From Paenibacillus phytohabitans (lineage in GTDB: Bacteria > Bacillota > Bacilli > Paenibacillales > Paenibacillaceae), in contig NZ_WHOB01000089.1 of the NCBI RefSeq assembly GCF_013141775.1, forward strand, positions 186,001 through 250,000: a stretch of DNA of 64,000 bases, in the 5' to 3' direction. The position numbers and the translations under genes are program-made. The first letter of the stretch is position 1, and each line of letters starts with the position of its first letter. A model generated the notes under the pieces. It did no database searches. It saw only the letters and a list, made by a program, of their open reading frames with translations, and was not told where the DNA came from. Positions 43,782 through 52,108 of the stretch are shown here, in pieces.

Positions 43782-43812
43782 AAGCAAGACGCCCCGGCGG
43801 GGCGCCCTGCTG
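43782..43812 (-). terminator. GC-rich terminator hairpin of gltD
   Basis: AGCAGGGCGCCCC pairs with GGGGCGTCTTGCT around GCC, 34 bases past the gltD stop, followed by TTTGCG on the minus strand. Confidence 0.65.
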
Positions 43813-43845
43813 TTAACTCCGCTTACTCGTATATCTAAAAGCTCC

Positions 43846-45330
43846 TCATGGCAGGTTGGACGAGCCCATCAGGAAGCGGTCCACTTCACGGGCGGCCTGA
43901 CGGCCCTCGTTAATGGCCCAGACCACAAGACTCTGGCCGCGCCGCATGTCGCCGGCGGTGAAGACACCCGCAACACTTGTTGCCTGTGTGCCAAATTCAG
44001 CCTTAACGTTGGAACGCTCATCGCGTTCTACTCCAAGCTGTCCAAGTACCGTTTCCTCCGGTCCGGTGAAGCCCAGCGCCAGCAGCACCAGCTGCGCCTG
44101 GATAACCTCTTCACTGCCCGGCACTTCAACCGGTACCATCCGGCCGTCCTCCGTACGCTTCCATTCAATGCGCACGGTGTGCAGCTCCTGCACATGTCCG
44201 TTCTCGTCGCCGGCGAAGCGCTTGGTGTTCACAAGATAGCGGCGCGGATCTTCTTCATATAGGGATGCCGCCTCCTGCTGCCCGTAGTCCACCTTCAGCA
44301 CCTTCGGCCACTCCGGCCAAGGATTGCCCGGCTGGCGGGTTAGCGGTGACTGCGGCATAATCTCGAGCTGGATAACGCTTCGACAACCATGGCGGATAGA
44401 GGTAGCTACACAGTCTGTACCTGTATCGCCACCGCCGATAACAACAACATCCTTGCCCTCCGCTGACAGATATTCGCCGTCAGCCAGCCCGGAATCCAGC
44501 AGGCTCTTAGTATTCAGGGTCAGGAACTCCATCGCCTGATGGATGCCCCGCAGCTCCCGGCCTTCCAGCGGAAGCTCCCGCGCCTTGGTAGATCCGCCGC
44601 AGAGAACTACGGCATCATGCTCCTCCTGCAGCTGGGCTGCAGGGATATCCCGGCCGATCTCGGTCCGGGTTACGAAGGTAATCCCTTCCGCTGTCAGCAG
44701 ATCCACCCGGCGTTGAACCTTCTTCTTATCCAGCTTCATGTTCGGAATGCCGTAGGTCAGCAGACCGCCGATCCGGTCAGCCCGCTCATATACCGTCACC
44801 GTGTGTCCCGCCTTGTTAAGCTGCGCTGCACACGCAAGCCCCGCTGGTCCGGAACCAATGACCGCAACCTTCTTGCCCGTACGGGTAAGCGGCGGCTCAG
44901 GTACAATCCAGCCTTCGGCAAAACCTCTATCTACAATCGACTTCTCAATGGATTTAATCGTTACCGGATCGCCGTTCTTCCCGACGGTACAAGCCCCTTC
45001 ACATGGCGAAGGACAGACGCGCCCTGTAAATTCAGGGAAGTTATTGGTCTTATGCAGCCGTTTCAGCGCCACCTGCCAGTTGCCGCGGTATACCATGTCA
45101 TTCCATTCCGGAATCAGGTTATGCAGCGGGCAGCCGCTGGCCATTCCGCTCAGCAGACGTCCTACATGACAGAACGGTGTTCCGCAATCCATGCAGCGGG
45201 CACCTTGCTCCCGCAGCTGGTCTTCCTCCAGCGGCACCGAAAACTCATTCCAATTCTTAATCCGTTCCAAAGGCTCGCACTCCGCAGGCGTACGCCGCTG
45301 ATATTCTAAAAATCCGGTTGCTTTACCCAT
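43846..45330 (-). CDS. gltD: Glutamate synthase (NADPH) small subunit
   Basis: A 494-residue flavoprotein that feeds electrons from NADPH through Fe-S clusters to the large subunit. The N-terminal cysteine motifs GARCMDCGTPFCHVG, SGCPLHNLIPEW and CPSPCEGACTVG are intact. The FAD-binding VAVIGSGPAGLACAAQL and NADPH-binding VVVIGGGDTGTDCVA motifs are present, and AGVFTAGDMRRGQSLVVWAI closes the fold. The ATG chosen (MGKATGFLEYQRR) has GGAGG eight bases upstream; the 18 upstream in-frame codons lack such a site. The large subunit gene is not next to it, which is unusual since gltA/gltB are often adjacent. Confidence 0.92.
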   Translation of the reverse strand: MGKATGFLEYQRRTPAECEPLERIKNWNEFSVPLEEDQLREQGARCMDCGTPFCHVGRLLSGMASGCPLHNLIPEWNDMVYRGNWQVALKRLHKTNNFPEFTGRVCPSPCEGACTVGKNGDPVTIKSIEKSIVDRGFAEGWIVPEPPLTRTGKKVAVIGSGPAGLACAAQLNKAGHTVTVYERADRIGGLLTYGIPNMKLDKKKVQRRVDLLTAEGITFVTRTEIGRDIPAAQLQEEHDAVVLCGGSTKARELPLEGRELRGIHQAMEFLTLNTKSLLDSGLADGEYLSAEGKDVVVIGGGDTGTDCVATSIRHGCRSVIQLEIMPQSPLTRQPGNPWPEWPKVLKVDYGQQEAASLYEEDPRRYLVNTKRFAGDENGHVQELHTVRIEWKRTEDGRMVPVEVPGSEEVIQAQLVLLALGFTGPEETVLGQLGVERDERSNVKAEFGTQATSVAGVFTAGDMRRGQSLVVWAINEGRQAAREVDRFLMGSSNLP

Positions 45331-45461
45331 TCCTGTCTCCTCCGAGTCTCTCTGATTGGCCGCCGAAACTATAAAAAGCGGCATTCATGCCCACATTTGG
45401 CTCCAAAAAGAAACCTACTCTTCTGTCGCCAGCCGTTATTCTGTCACTGTAAAGCAGCGAA

Positions 45462-45509
45462 GCAAGAGGCTGCGCCGGGGTAAGAAACCGCCCCGGTACA
45501 GGCCCTTGC
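45462..45509 (-). other. Imperfect 19-bp hairpin upstream of gltD
   Basis: GCAAGAGGCTGCGCCGGGG (45462-45480) pairs with CCCCGGTACAGGCCCTTGC (45491-45509) at 15 of 19 positions around a 10-base loop. It lies 130-180 bases upstream of the gltD start, with no U-tract. It may be part of a structured gltD leader or a dispersed repeat. Confidence 0.45.
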
Positions 45510-45612
45510 ACAGTTTGATTAAGGGGAATAAATGCCTTCATATTATCATCTATCCGCTAAGCGCGAACATGAGCAATGTCACCTTTTACAGCAAACGGCA
45601 CAGACCCGGAAC

Positions 45613-46593
45613 TCAGGCTGCATCTTTCCCCTTGAGAATATTGTAGGCGGAGCTGAATACCCCGAACAGAATCCCTGTTACAGGAAACACGATCCAGTTG
45701 ATGTGCCACTGATCGTACACAAACCCGCTGACCAGAAAGACGCAGGTAACCAGCGGCCAGACGATGGAGGCTACTGCACCGATGACCCGGTCCTCTTCCT
45801 TCTTTTCTTTACTGAAATCCCCGGTCTTCAGCAGCATCTGATACGCTCCCCTGATGTTCCCGTAATAGACAAAGAGGAATACAGCTACAGCTACAATAGC
45901 CAGAAGCACTACTACCCCATACGATGCGCTCTCTTCACCGAAAGCCGAGGCTACAAAAATAGCGATTGGCGACAAGACGATCAAGCAGACTCCCGTAATG
46001 AGCGATAGCATATACGTTGCGGCAAAACCGGACTGCCTCTGCTGAATATCCGCTTTCAGATGGTAAGGCAGATGAAACCCGGACTCCAAATATTTATACT
46101 TTTCCATTTGCATGCCGCTGTAAATAAACATCGCAATAGCCGGGACCAGCAGAACTAACAGAAAGCCTAACCCGATCATGCTCATCGCATCCTCCGAAAA
46201 GACAGAGCTCATGAACCCGTTCTCCCCAAGACTCGCAATCAGAATGAGCAGGCCGGCGCCCACCATAAGCAGCCCTGTGCCCAGACCTATAAGCAGCCCT
46301 GATCTCCTTTTGGCAGCAATGAATTCCTCCGTCTCCATTTCAGTAAGCATCGGAACCAGCTCTTCCTTACGGACCTCCCCGATGCCCAGCTCGCTGATCA
46401 GCTCATCAATATTGCCGAATTCGGAAATGACGATACCTACCGCCTCGTTCTCCGACTTCCCGTCATCCTTCAGCTCGTGATACTTCTCCTCCATGTTGCC
46501 AAGCAGCTCCTGCTTCAGCTTATGCATCTGTTCCGTTCTGGGCAGAGAAGCGAACATATTGTTCAGATAACCTACGATTGTATCCAAGTTCAT
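45613..46593 (-). CDS. HAAS-domain membrane protein (PadR partner)
   Basis: 326 residues. The cytoplasmic N-terminal domain (about 1-75) is a HAAS-type helical domain (EQMHKLKQELLGNMEEKYHE, then IVISEFGNIDELISELG). About seven hydrophobic segments follow, with charged stretches between the second and third pairs. Such proteins almost always sit directly behind a PadR regulator gene and are thought to be regulated membrane sensors. The ATG overlaps the padR stop (TGATG) and is preceded by AGGAG inside padR, so the 19-codon upstream extension is rejected. Confidence 0.82.
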   Translation of the reverse strand: MNLDTIVGYLNNMFASLPRTEQMHKLKQELLGNMEEKYHELKDDGKSENEAVGIVISEFGNIDELISELGIGEVRKEELVPMLTEMETEEFIAAKRRSGLLIGLGTGLLMVGAGLLILIASLGENGFMSSVFSEDAMSMIGLGFLLVLLVPAIAMFIYSGMQMEKYKYLESGFHLPYHLKADIQQRQSGFAATYMLSLITGVCLIVLSPIAIFVASAFGEESASYGVVVLLAIVAVAVFLFVYYGNIRGAYQMLLKTGDFSKEKKEEDRVIGAVASIVWPLVTCVFLVSGFVYDQWHINWIVFPVTGILFGVFSSAYNILKGKDAA

Positions 46594-46919
46594 CACAGCT
46601 CCTTTATGAATTTGTTGATGACTTCTTGCGTGACTTGCCATTCCTCGCATTTGGCGCGGTAATAGGCCAGGCCCTGCGGGGTGATACGGTAATAAGTACG
46701 TCTTTTCCCAAAAGTCTCATCCAGATAAAATGAATCGATATATCCGTTCTTCTCCAGCCGGGTGAATGCGGAATAGAGCGTAGTTTCCTTCATAATGTAT
46801 TTCTCTTCCGAAAGCCTCCGTATATTCTTGGAAATCTCATAGCCATAAGACTCCCCGTCCAGAAGCATGTAGAGGATCATCGTATCGTTGTATCCCCGGA
46901 TAACGTCACTGCTGATCAA
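46593..46919 (-). CDS. PadR-family transcriptional regulator
   Basis: A 108-residue winged-helix protein. The DNA-binding part contains MILYMLLDGESYGYEISKNI and ETTLYSAFTRLEKNGYI; the wing is KRRTYYRITPQGLAYY. The dimerisation helix is at the C-terminus. Start is TTG, seven bases after AGGAGG. It is translationally coupled to the HAAS membrane protein and probably autorepresses through the large inverted repeat just upstream. Confidence 0.9.
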   Translation of the reverse strand: MISSDVIRGYNDTMILYMLLDGESYGYEISKNIRRLSEEKYIMKETTLYSAFTRLEKNGYIDSFYLDETFGKRRTYYRITPQGLAYYRAKCEEWQVTQEVINKFIKEL

Positions 46920-46933
46920 TTGCCTGCCTCCTA

Positions 46934-46993
46934 TACTTCATCTGTCGTAGTAATTAGGTTCATTGTAGCATAATTACTACGACAGATGAAGTA
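46934..46993. promoter_or_regulatory. 23-bp perfect inverted repeat at the padR promoter
   Basis: Arms at 46934-46956 and 46971-46993 are exact reverse complements around a 14-base spacer. A TACAAT -10-like hexamer of the minus strand lies in and beside the spacer. The position, 15 bases upstream of the padR start, fits an operator covering the promoter; the length is unusual for PadR sites. Confidence 0.7.
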
Positions 46994-47020
46994 GTTTTTA
47001 TCCCGGGAAAATTTTAAATT

Positions 47021-47063
47021 AAAAAGCAAAGGAACACGCTTCCTTACAGCATGTTCCTTTGCT
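47021..47063 (-). terminator. Rho-independent terminator of the lipoprotein gene
   Basis: AGCAAAGGAACA pairs with TGTTCCTTTGCT around a loop, followed on the minus strand by TTTTAATTT. Confidence 0.85.
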
Positions 47064-47094
47064 CCCGAAAGATTCGCTTAACATGAATACGAAG

Positions 47095-47778
47095 TTAAGA
47101 TCCCGGCTTCTGTTCAATGTATTTAATGTTTCTTGCCACTTCCAGAAAAACCGGAAGCACCTTCTCCTTATTTCTATTGAAATATAGAAAGTACAGCAGC
47201 ATGTCCGGTGTATTGTCATGCTTTAATACAAAACCGTCTACCCGCGTACCTCCTCCGCCATCACCTGCGCTGCCAATGTATTCCTCATACTGCATTAGGT
47301 CCTTGTCTTGAAAAAGGATCTCCCCGCCAAATTTAAGCGATTCATGTGGATTGTCAGGGTGTACCAGACGATCCACCTCACTCATGGCAATGAACTCTGA
47401 CTTGTTAAGTCCAATCTCAGAGCCGTCTTCATAAACGAATTCCTGCATAGTGTCCGGTATATAGAATCCGTAGGGATGCAAGTCAATTTCCACAAATGCT
47501 GACGGATATTCTTGTCCCTGAATAGTAAGTTTCTTCTCACCACCGGTATAGGTTAAGTTCTTAATCAGCTTGGTCTTGGGAATCGTTGTTACCAGGGGCT
47601 GTACGATTCCCACCTGCTGCCCGGTTGCCTCAGAGACTTCTGCCGGAGGGGTTTGTTCAGTGGTAGCAATAGGTGCGGAAGAAGCTAATGTTTCGGTCCG
47701 GGCGGGCTGTCCGGAGCTGGAACAACTGATCAGGGCGGCGAGTGACAGCATGCTGCATATTCTGAAGAGTATACGCAT
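47095..47778 (-). CDS. Hypothetical lipoprotein
   Basis: 227 residues. The signal peptide ends in a lipobox LISC with the cysteine at residue 19, followed by a Ser/Thr/Pro-rich spacer to about residue 60 and a globular domain of unknown family. Notable stretches are EIDLHPYGFYIPDTM and GSAGDGGGGTRVDGFVL. ATG follows AAGGAGG. It has its own terminator; nothing nearby suggests a function. Confidence 0.75.
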   Translation of the reverse strand: MRILFRICSMLSLAALISCSSSGQPARTETLASSAPIATTEQTPPAEVSEATGQQVGIVQPLVTTIPKTKLIKNLTYTGGEKKLTIQGQEYPSAFVEIDLHPYGFYIPDTMQEFVYEDGSEIGLNKSEFIAMSEVDRLVHPDNPHESLKFGGEILFQDKDLMQYEEYIGSAGDGGGGTRVDGFVLKHDNTPDMLLYFLYFNRNKEKVLPVFLEVARNIKYIEQKPGS

Positions 47779-47852
47779 AGAGTTACCTCCTTTGGCCTTT
47801 ATCTAGTTCAATAATACCATCACTTTGCCTTTTATTGTAAATAATTTACAAG

Positions 47853-47878
47853 AAAAACCCAGGCATAACAACCTGGGT
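47853..47878 (-). terminator. Rho-independent terminator of the LAS peptidase gene
   Basis: ACCCAGG and CCTGGGT arms are followed by TTTTTC on the minus strand, 11 bases past the stop. Confidence 0.8.
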
Positions 47879-47888
47879 CTTGTCTGAA

Positions 47889-48641
47889 TTAATTAACTGT
47901 GTCTACATGGAAATGATCAGCATGATCAGCACGGATATAGATTTTACTAGAGGTCAAACCATGGTTGGTATAGTAAATAACTCTGCTGACATTAGTATTA
48001 GCTATGCAAATTTCCAAAAACTTTTTTGCCTCGGCAGCAGTCAAACCTGCATTTCTTATATCAACTTCCCGCCCGCTTTGATGGGTACTGTGCTCAGGTG
48101 TATCCGCTCCGTCCATCAGACTTCCGTCATTCACTTCTATTAATTTACTATAAGTGGAATAAAAGGCATAGCCGATACTGTATAAGGTATCCCGGCAGCT
48201 GCTCGTGCACCATGCGTGGTCCAGCTTATACGTTGCATCATTGGCCAATCCAGCTACCGTGTCATTATAGTTTATATAGCCAGACGTTGACTTGAAAATC
48301 CGGACCCACCCCCTTGGTGAAACTCCGATAGATGCATGCATCGCATTGCGGGAACCTGCACCATAGCTCCCATCTGCCGTCAAGCCAGAGTTACTCTGGA
48401 ATACCATAAGATTTGCAGTTGTCGCTGCATCGAATGCATTGCTGGTATTTCCTTCAAGAGAAGGGGTACTTGTCCATAAATAAGATGGGGTAATGCTCCG
48501 GTACTGCCTCAGGTTCGCTTTGAGAACAGCTATCTGAGCATGCGTACTTCCCTGACTGTACACCCCTAAAAAATTAGTTCCATATATCGAATTTGAGTTT
48601 GCCGTGCCTACAGCTGCAACATTATTGTGTCCTGCCGCCAT
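47889..48641 (-). CDS. LAS-type peptidoglycan peptidase without signal peptide
   Basis: 250 residues. A peptidoglycan-binding helix bundle is at about 65-105 (FDAATTANLMVFQSNSGL, DGSYGAGSRNAM). A LAS metallopeptidase domain at about 135-250 has zinc ligands H187 and D194 in HQSGREVD and H243/H245 in ADHFHVD, the pattern of murein endopeptidases such as MepA and VanY relatives. No signal peptide is visible (start MAAGHNNVAAV), so export would need a holin, lysis or another route, as with phage endolysins. It is divergent from the split sigma factor pair and may be a target of it; that is inference. The ATG has AGGAAGGA about 10 bases upstream. Confidence 0.8.
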   Translation of the reverse strand: MAAGHNNVAAVGTANSNSIYGTNFLGVYSQGSTHAQIAVLKANLRQYRSITPSYLWTSTPSLEGNTSNAFDAATTANLMVFQSNSGLTADGSYGAGSRNAMHASIGVSPRGWVRIFKSTSGYINYNDTVAGLANDATYKLDHAWCTSSCRDTLYSIGYAFYSTYSKLIEVNDGSLMDGADTPEHSTHQSGREVDIRNAGLTAAEAKKFLEICIANTNVSRVIYYTNHGLTSSKIYIRADHADHFHVDTVN

Positions 48642-48676
48642 ATCGGATCATTCCTTCCTCATTGTTAACGCCGGGA

Positions 48677-48710
48677 TTAAGATCATGGATTCCCGGATCC
48701 CATGTCTTAA
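48677..48710 (-). other. Leader hairpin of the LAS peptidase mRNA
   Basis: TTAAGATCATGG (48677-48688) pairs with CCATGTCTTAA (48700-48710) with a single bulge. It lies between the candidate promoter and the start codon. Confidence 0.4.
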
Positions 48711-48720
48711 TTATCGTTAC

Positions 48721-48748
48721 ATCATACAAAGTGAAAGGAAAAGCTCAA
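48721..48748 (-). promoter_or_regulatory. Candidate promoter of the LAS peptidase gene
   Basis: On the minus strand TTGAGC, 16 bases, then TATGAT. It resembles a sigma-A promoter with a weak -35. Confidence 0.35.
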
Positions 48749-48990
48749 AAAACAACCACTTGTGAATTTTTTCATAATCACATGGCTCCCGCCCGAAAAC
48801 CAGGGTTCACTAGTTTCACGGAGGATTCTACCCAAAAATCTGGGGACTGGGCGTATAAAGTTGTCACTATATTAATGTTTCACATTCTATAACCTATGAG
48901 CTGAACTCAAAAGCTTTGCAATTCATTCCACAATCTACCACTCTTCAGTTTAGCTTATGTAATAAAACCAATATTTTAGGAGGGACAGCC

Positions 48991-49593
48991 ATGGATCCAA
49001 TTGAAAGGGAAGACATGCTACTATTTTTTCAAGAATATAGACAAAAAAATCCTATTTTATTTAAGGACAAGGTCATTCAGTCTTTTTTTGAGTCAGAATT
49101 CCACCGAATTCTACTTGTGAGACAACTCAAAGGTAACGAACGGTCCGGGAAACAGCTCGAGGCAGCTTTCAGAGGACATTATTTCGAATTCCGCTTTGCT
49201 AAATTTATGAACTCTATTATAAAATTCCATGCTATAGACCAGATCCGCAGGAATCAAAAATATAGGAGACGCAATCTGTTAATCTTTGACCAAGCAGTTT
49301 CTGATGAAGGAGAACAAACTTTGGGGGATTTGTTAATGAGCAAAAAGCATACCCTTCCCTCAGAACACTCCATAAAAAAGTCATTAGGCTTCCAGGATTC
49401 CATTAACAACGAGAAATTAGCAGAGTTATATTCGATGCTCACTAGTAATCAGCAAAGTATAACAACACTTCGTTATGTTATGGGTTATCAGGACAACGAG
49501 ATCGCTAAAATTCTTGGAATCAGCCCCCAAGCTGTCGGCAGCACCCGCAATAAGGCATTGAATACTCTCCGGCTCGGTTTACAAGTCCAATGA
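48991..49593 (+). CDS. SigO-like sigma factor subunit (sigma-70 family)
   Basis: 200 residues. The C-terminal region 4 is clear: LTSNQQSITTLRYVMGYQDNEIAKILGISPQAVGS... with a helix-turn-helix and RNKALNTLRLGL. The central part (FRFAKFMNSIIKFHAIDQIRRNQKYRRR) looks like region 2.3-3. The core-binding region 2.1-2.2 is not evident in this protein. Bacillus SigO is built the same way and needs RsoA to supply core binding. The ATG chosen has GGAGGGACAGCC upstream; the 25 upstream in-frame codons are rejected. The RsoA-like gene follows with a four-base overlap. Confidence 0.8.
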   Translation: MDPIEREDMLLFFQEYRQKNPILFKDKVIQSFFESEFHRILLVRQLKGNERSGKQLEAAFRGHYFEFRFAKFMNSIIKFHAIDQIRRNQKYRRRNLLIFDQAVSDEGEQTLGDLLMSKKHTLPSEHSIKKSLGFQDSINNEKLAELYSMLTSNQQSITTLRYVMGYQDNEIAKILGISPQAVGSTRNKALNTLRLGLQVQ

Positions 49594-49847
49594 AATCAAA
49601 CAGAGAAGACCCGCTGTTGAACATGGTTGCACAGGCACAAGCAGGAGATCTGGAGGCACTGCATCAGATTATTATCCGATTTAAACCGGTTATTCAGAAG
49701 GTTAGCCTTACGGCTTCTATTAATGAACAAGATGATTTAGAGCAGGACCTCACTGAAATGTTAATTAAAAAAATTTTGAATTACCCGCTAAATTCCGCTC
49801 CAGATTATTCCTCTTTCTGCAATAGGTTATATAAGGCTGCGAACTAA
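49590..49847 (+). CDS. RsoA-like sigma co-factor (sigma region 2.1-2.2 fragment)
   Basis: 85 residues resembling the N-terminal helices of sigma region 2: LLNMVAQAQAGDLEALHQII, then FKPVIQKVSLTASINEQDDLEQDLTEMLIKKI, close to the core-binding helix pattern (D-x-E-Q-D-L). It has no DNA-binding region 4. Its ATG overlaps the sigma stop (ATGA), so the two are made in equal amounts. The architecture matches RsoA of Bacillus (about 80 residues). Confidence 0.75.
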   Translation: MKSNREDPLLNMVAQAQAGDLEALHQIIIRFKPVIQKVSLTASINEQDDLEQDLTEMLIKKILNYPLNSAPDYSSFCNRLYKAAN

Positions 49848-49888
49848 CTTAGTATTATTGTCATTCATTTCAATAAAGTTAAACTCAA

Positions 49889-49928
49889 ATAAGGCCAGGG
49901 CATCCCAAGGGAAGCTCCTGCGCCTTAT
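49889..49928. terminator. Terminator between the split sigma operon and pullulanase
   Basis: ATAAGGC and GCCTTAT close a longer imperfect stem, with T-rich flanks on both sides. It serves convergent transcription. Confidence 0.6.
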
Positions 49929-49953
49929 CCGGTTTATTTGTAAAACAATTCAC

Positions 49954-51909
49954 TTACAGCACGGCCAGTACAACCATCCCAATGCCTCTGGCCGTTAAAA
50001 TTCCGTTGTCCAGCTGTCCCGCATGCTCCCCGCCGAACAGAACCGTCCATTCCCCCAGCATGGGCAGCTCAAGAACGGCTCCATCCGGATTGGCATTGTA
50101 CAGGACGTAGAGATGCTGTGCGGAATCTCCCCCGGCATGATCTCTTAGCGAGAAGGCAACCGAATGCGCCGGAGACTCCTCGAAGACCAGATGGTCACGG
50201 ATTTCATCGGCAGTCCGCAGCCGGAAGGCGGGACGTGCCGCGCGCAGCGCAATCAGCCGCTTCATGTAATCTACAGATTCCGCATGGGCGGCGCAGCGTT
50301 CCCAGTCCAGCCAGTTGTACTCCACTGGCGATTTATAGCTGTTCTCGATCCCGTCCTTGGTCCGCCTGAACTCCTGCCCGGCATGGATGAAGGGAATCCC
50401 CTGGCTGGTCAGGATCATCGCTGAGGCCAAGTGGTGCATGGCGCGGCGCTGTTCATCCGTTATCCCTACGGTGGACAGCAGAAGCTTATCCCATAACGTG
50501 TGGTTGTCATGGCACTCCACATAGTTAACACTTTGCTGGGGCTCCTGGGCGTATTGCCCGAGGCCCGGCCCGTAGTAGATCCCTCCGGCAATCCCGGCCT
50601 TCACATTCCGTTCAAAGCCGCTACCGCCGCTAATGAAGCCTTTCTGGTCATGCAGAAAAATATTGCCTTTGACCGCATCGCGGTAACCGTCATTGAAATG
50701 TCCGATGCCCGGCAGCTCATTCGCATGGCGCTGGTTGGCGCGGAGATCCTCTGCCAGCTCCGTATCCATCACCCAGCCCTCCCCTATAGTCATCAGGGAA
50801 GGATCAAGCTCATCGAGCCGGCGGCGGATTTCTGTCATGGTGCCAATATCAAGCAAGCCCATCAGATCGAAGCGGAAGCCGTCGATATGATATTCCTCCG
50901 CCCAGTAGACTACCGACTCCACGATGAAACGTGACATCATCTTCCGTTCTGAAGCGGTGTCGTTACCGCAGCCGGAGCCGTTGGACAGCCGGCCGTCCTC
51001 TTTATAGCGCAGATAATAGCCGGGAACCAGCTTGGTAAAATTCACGCGGAACCCGTCATAGACATGATTGTAGACAACATCCATAATGACACGCAGGCCG
51101 CGGTCATGCAGCGCCTGTATCATAGTCTTCAGCTCCTTGATTCGCAGGCCCGGCACATACGGGTCTGTAGCATAGGAGCCTTCAGGCACATTATAGTTTT
51201 TGGGATCATATCCCCAGTTATAATGCGGCTGATCCAGCCGGGTCTCATCCACGCTCTCCGTAGAATAATCGTAGACAGGGAGCAGCTGCACATGAGTCAC
51301 CCCAAGGGCGGCAATATGGTCAAGGCCTGTCGGAATCCCTTCAGGGCCGCGAGTACCGGCTTCTGCCAGGCCTAAATATTGTCCTTTATGCGTAATCCCG
51401 CTGGCGGGATGCATTGACAGGTCGCGCAGATGAAGCTCATAGATCACCGCATCAACCGGATCATCCAGCGGCGGCTGCTCCTGCGTCCAATGCTCAGGAT
51501 CTGTCTTACGCATATCAAGAATTACACCTCTGTCACCATTCACACCGACAGCACGGGCGTAGGGATCTGCTGCTTCATTCCACAAATCGCCCAGCCGCAC
51601 ACGGTAAGTGTAGAATTTCCCGTTCAGATCACCGGGAACGGTGATTCTCCAGGTTCCCCGGACATCCCGGATCATAGGAATATGCTGTCCGGCTGCCTCC
51701 TGCCATGATTCATAGAGCACAAGCTCTGCCTCCTGGGCGGTAGGCGCCCATAAACAGAACGCCGAGCCGGTCACCGAATAGCTCAAGCCAAGATCGCTCC
51801 CGTCGTAGCTGAACAGTTCATCAAATTCCCGGTCAAACACGGATATACCGCTGGTAGCCGCCGGATCGCCATAATAGATGGGCTCCTTCATTTCCTTTTG
51901 TACGGACAA
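49954..51909 (-). CDS. pulA: Type I pullulanase (GH13), intracellular
   Basis: 651 residues; hydrolyses alpha-1,6 bonds in pullulan, limit dextrin or glycogen. CBM48 precedes the barrel (about 40-130; FCLWAPTAQEAELVLYE). The type I signature YNWGYDPKNYNVPEGSY is present. GH13 regions: DVVYNHVYD (I), GFRFDLMGLLD with the nucleophile Asp (II), TIGEGW with the acid/base Glu (III) and VECHDNHTLWD (IV). There is no signal peptide, so it acts in the cytoplasm. Start is TTG, eight bases after GGAGG. A LacI/CcpA-type operator lies about 110 bases upstream. Confidence 0.92.
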   Translation of the reverse strand: MSVQKEMKEPIYYGDPAATSGISVFDREFDELFSYDGSDLGLSYSVTGSAFCLWAPTAQEAELVLYESWQEAAGQHIPMIRDVRGTWRITVPGDLNGKFYTYRVRLGDLWNEAADPYARAVGVNGDRGVILDMRKTDPEHWTQEQPPLDDPVDAVIYELHLRDLSMHPASGITHKGQYLGLAEAGTRGPEGIPTGLDHIAALGVTHVQLLPVYDYSTESVDETRLDQPHYNWGYDPKNYNVPEGSYATDPYVPGLRIKELKTMIQALHDRGLRVIMDVVYNHVYDGFRVNFTKLVPGYYLRYKEDGRLSNGSGCGNDTASERKMMSRFIVESVVYWAEEYHIDGFRFDLMGLLDIGTMTEIRRRLDELDPSLMTIGEGWVMDTELAEDLRANQRHANELPGIGHFNDGYRDAVKGNIFLHDQKGFISGGSGFERNVKAGIAGGIYYGPGLGQYAQEPQQSVNYVECHDNHTLWDKLLLSTVGITDEQRRAMHHLASAMILTSQGIPFIHAGQEFRRTKDGIENSYKSPVEYNWLDWERCAAHAESVDYMKRLIALRAARPAFRLRTADEIRDHLVFEESPAHSVAFSLRDHAGGDSAQHLYVLYNANPDGAVLELPMLGEWTVLFGGEHAGQLDNGILTARGIGMVVLAVL

Positions 51910-52015
51910 GGCCCCCGCCTCCTTTACCCTTTATTAAAATATACGTCTGCATATACCGGGAGTTACACTAAATCCATTCTTCATAAATGGAATTTTATCC
52001 TAGTCTTACGTTTTG

Positions 52016-52029
52016 TGCAAACGTTTGTA
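52016..52029. promoter_or_regulatory. LacI-family operator (MalR/CcpA-like) upstream of pulA
   Basis: TGCAAACGTTTGTA contains the perfect 10-bp palindrome CAAACGTTTG with the central CG typical of LacI-family sites. It deviates from strict cre at several positions and is closer to maltose-regulator operators. Confidence 0.55.
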
Positions 52030-52108
52030 TTATGCAGTACCGGAAGGCCGGACCTCTCTGCTGTCCCGTCATGCACTCCAGCCGGCAGGTTAGCCCTTCC
52101 TTATGCGG

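Larger units (their letters stand above)
43323..43845. other. Intergenic region holding repeat array 1
   Basis: No gene is called. Most of the region is the palindromic repeat array (43487-43663). ORFs on both strands here simply read through the palindromes. A terminator for gltD follows. Confidence 0.6.
48642..48990. other. Divergent region between the LAS peptidase and split sigma genes
   Basis: Contains a candidate minus-strand promoter (48721-48748), a leader hairpin (48677-48710) and AT-rich sequence before the sigma gene. No clear promoter for the plus-strand pair was found, as expected if it reads its own promoter type. Confidence 0.45.

Noticed and set aside
43396..43838. Overlapping ORFs of 86-116 codons on both strands
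   Set aside because: They run through the palindromic repeat array, mirror each other on opposite strands, lack good ribosome sites and have no protein-like composition.
48916..48990. 25-codon N-terminal extension of the sigma gene
   Set aside because: The downstream ATG has a strong GGAGG site and the extension is not sigma-like.
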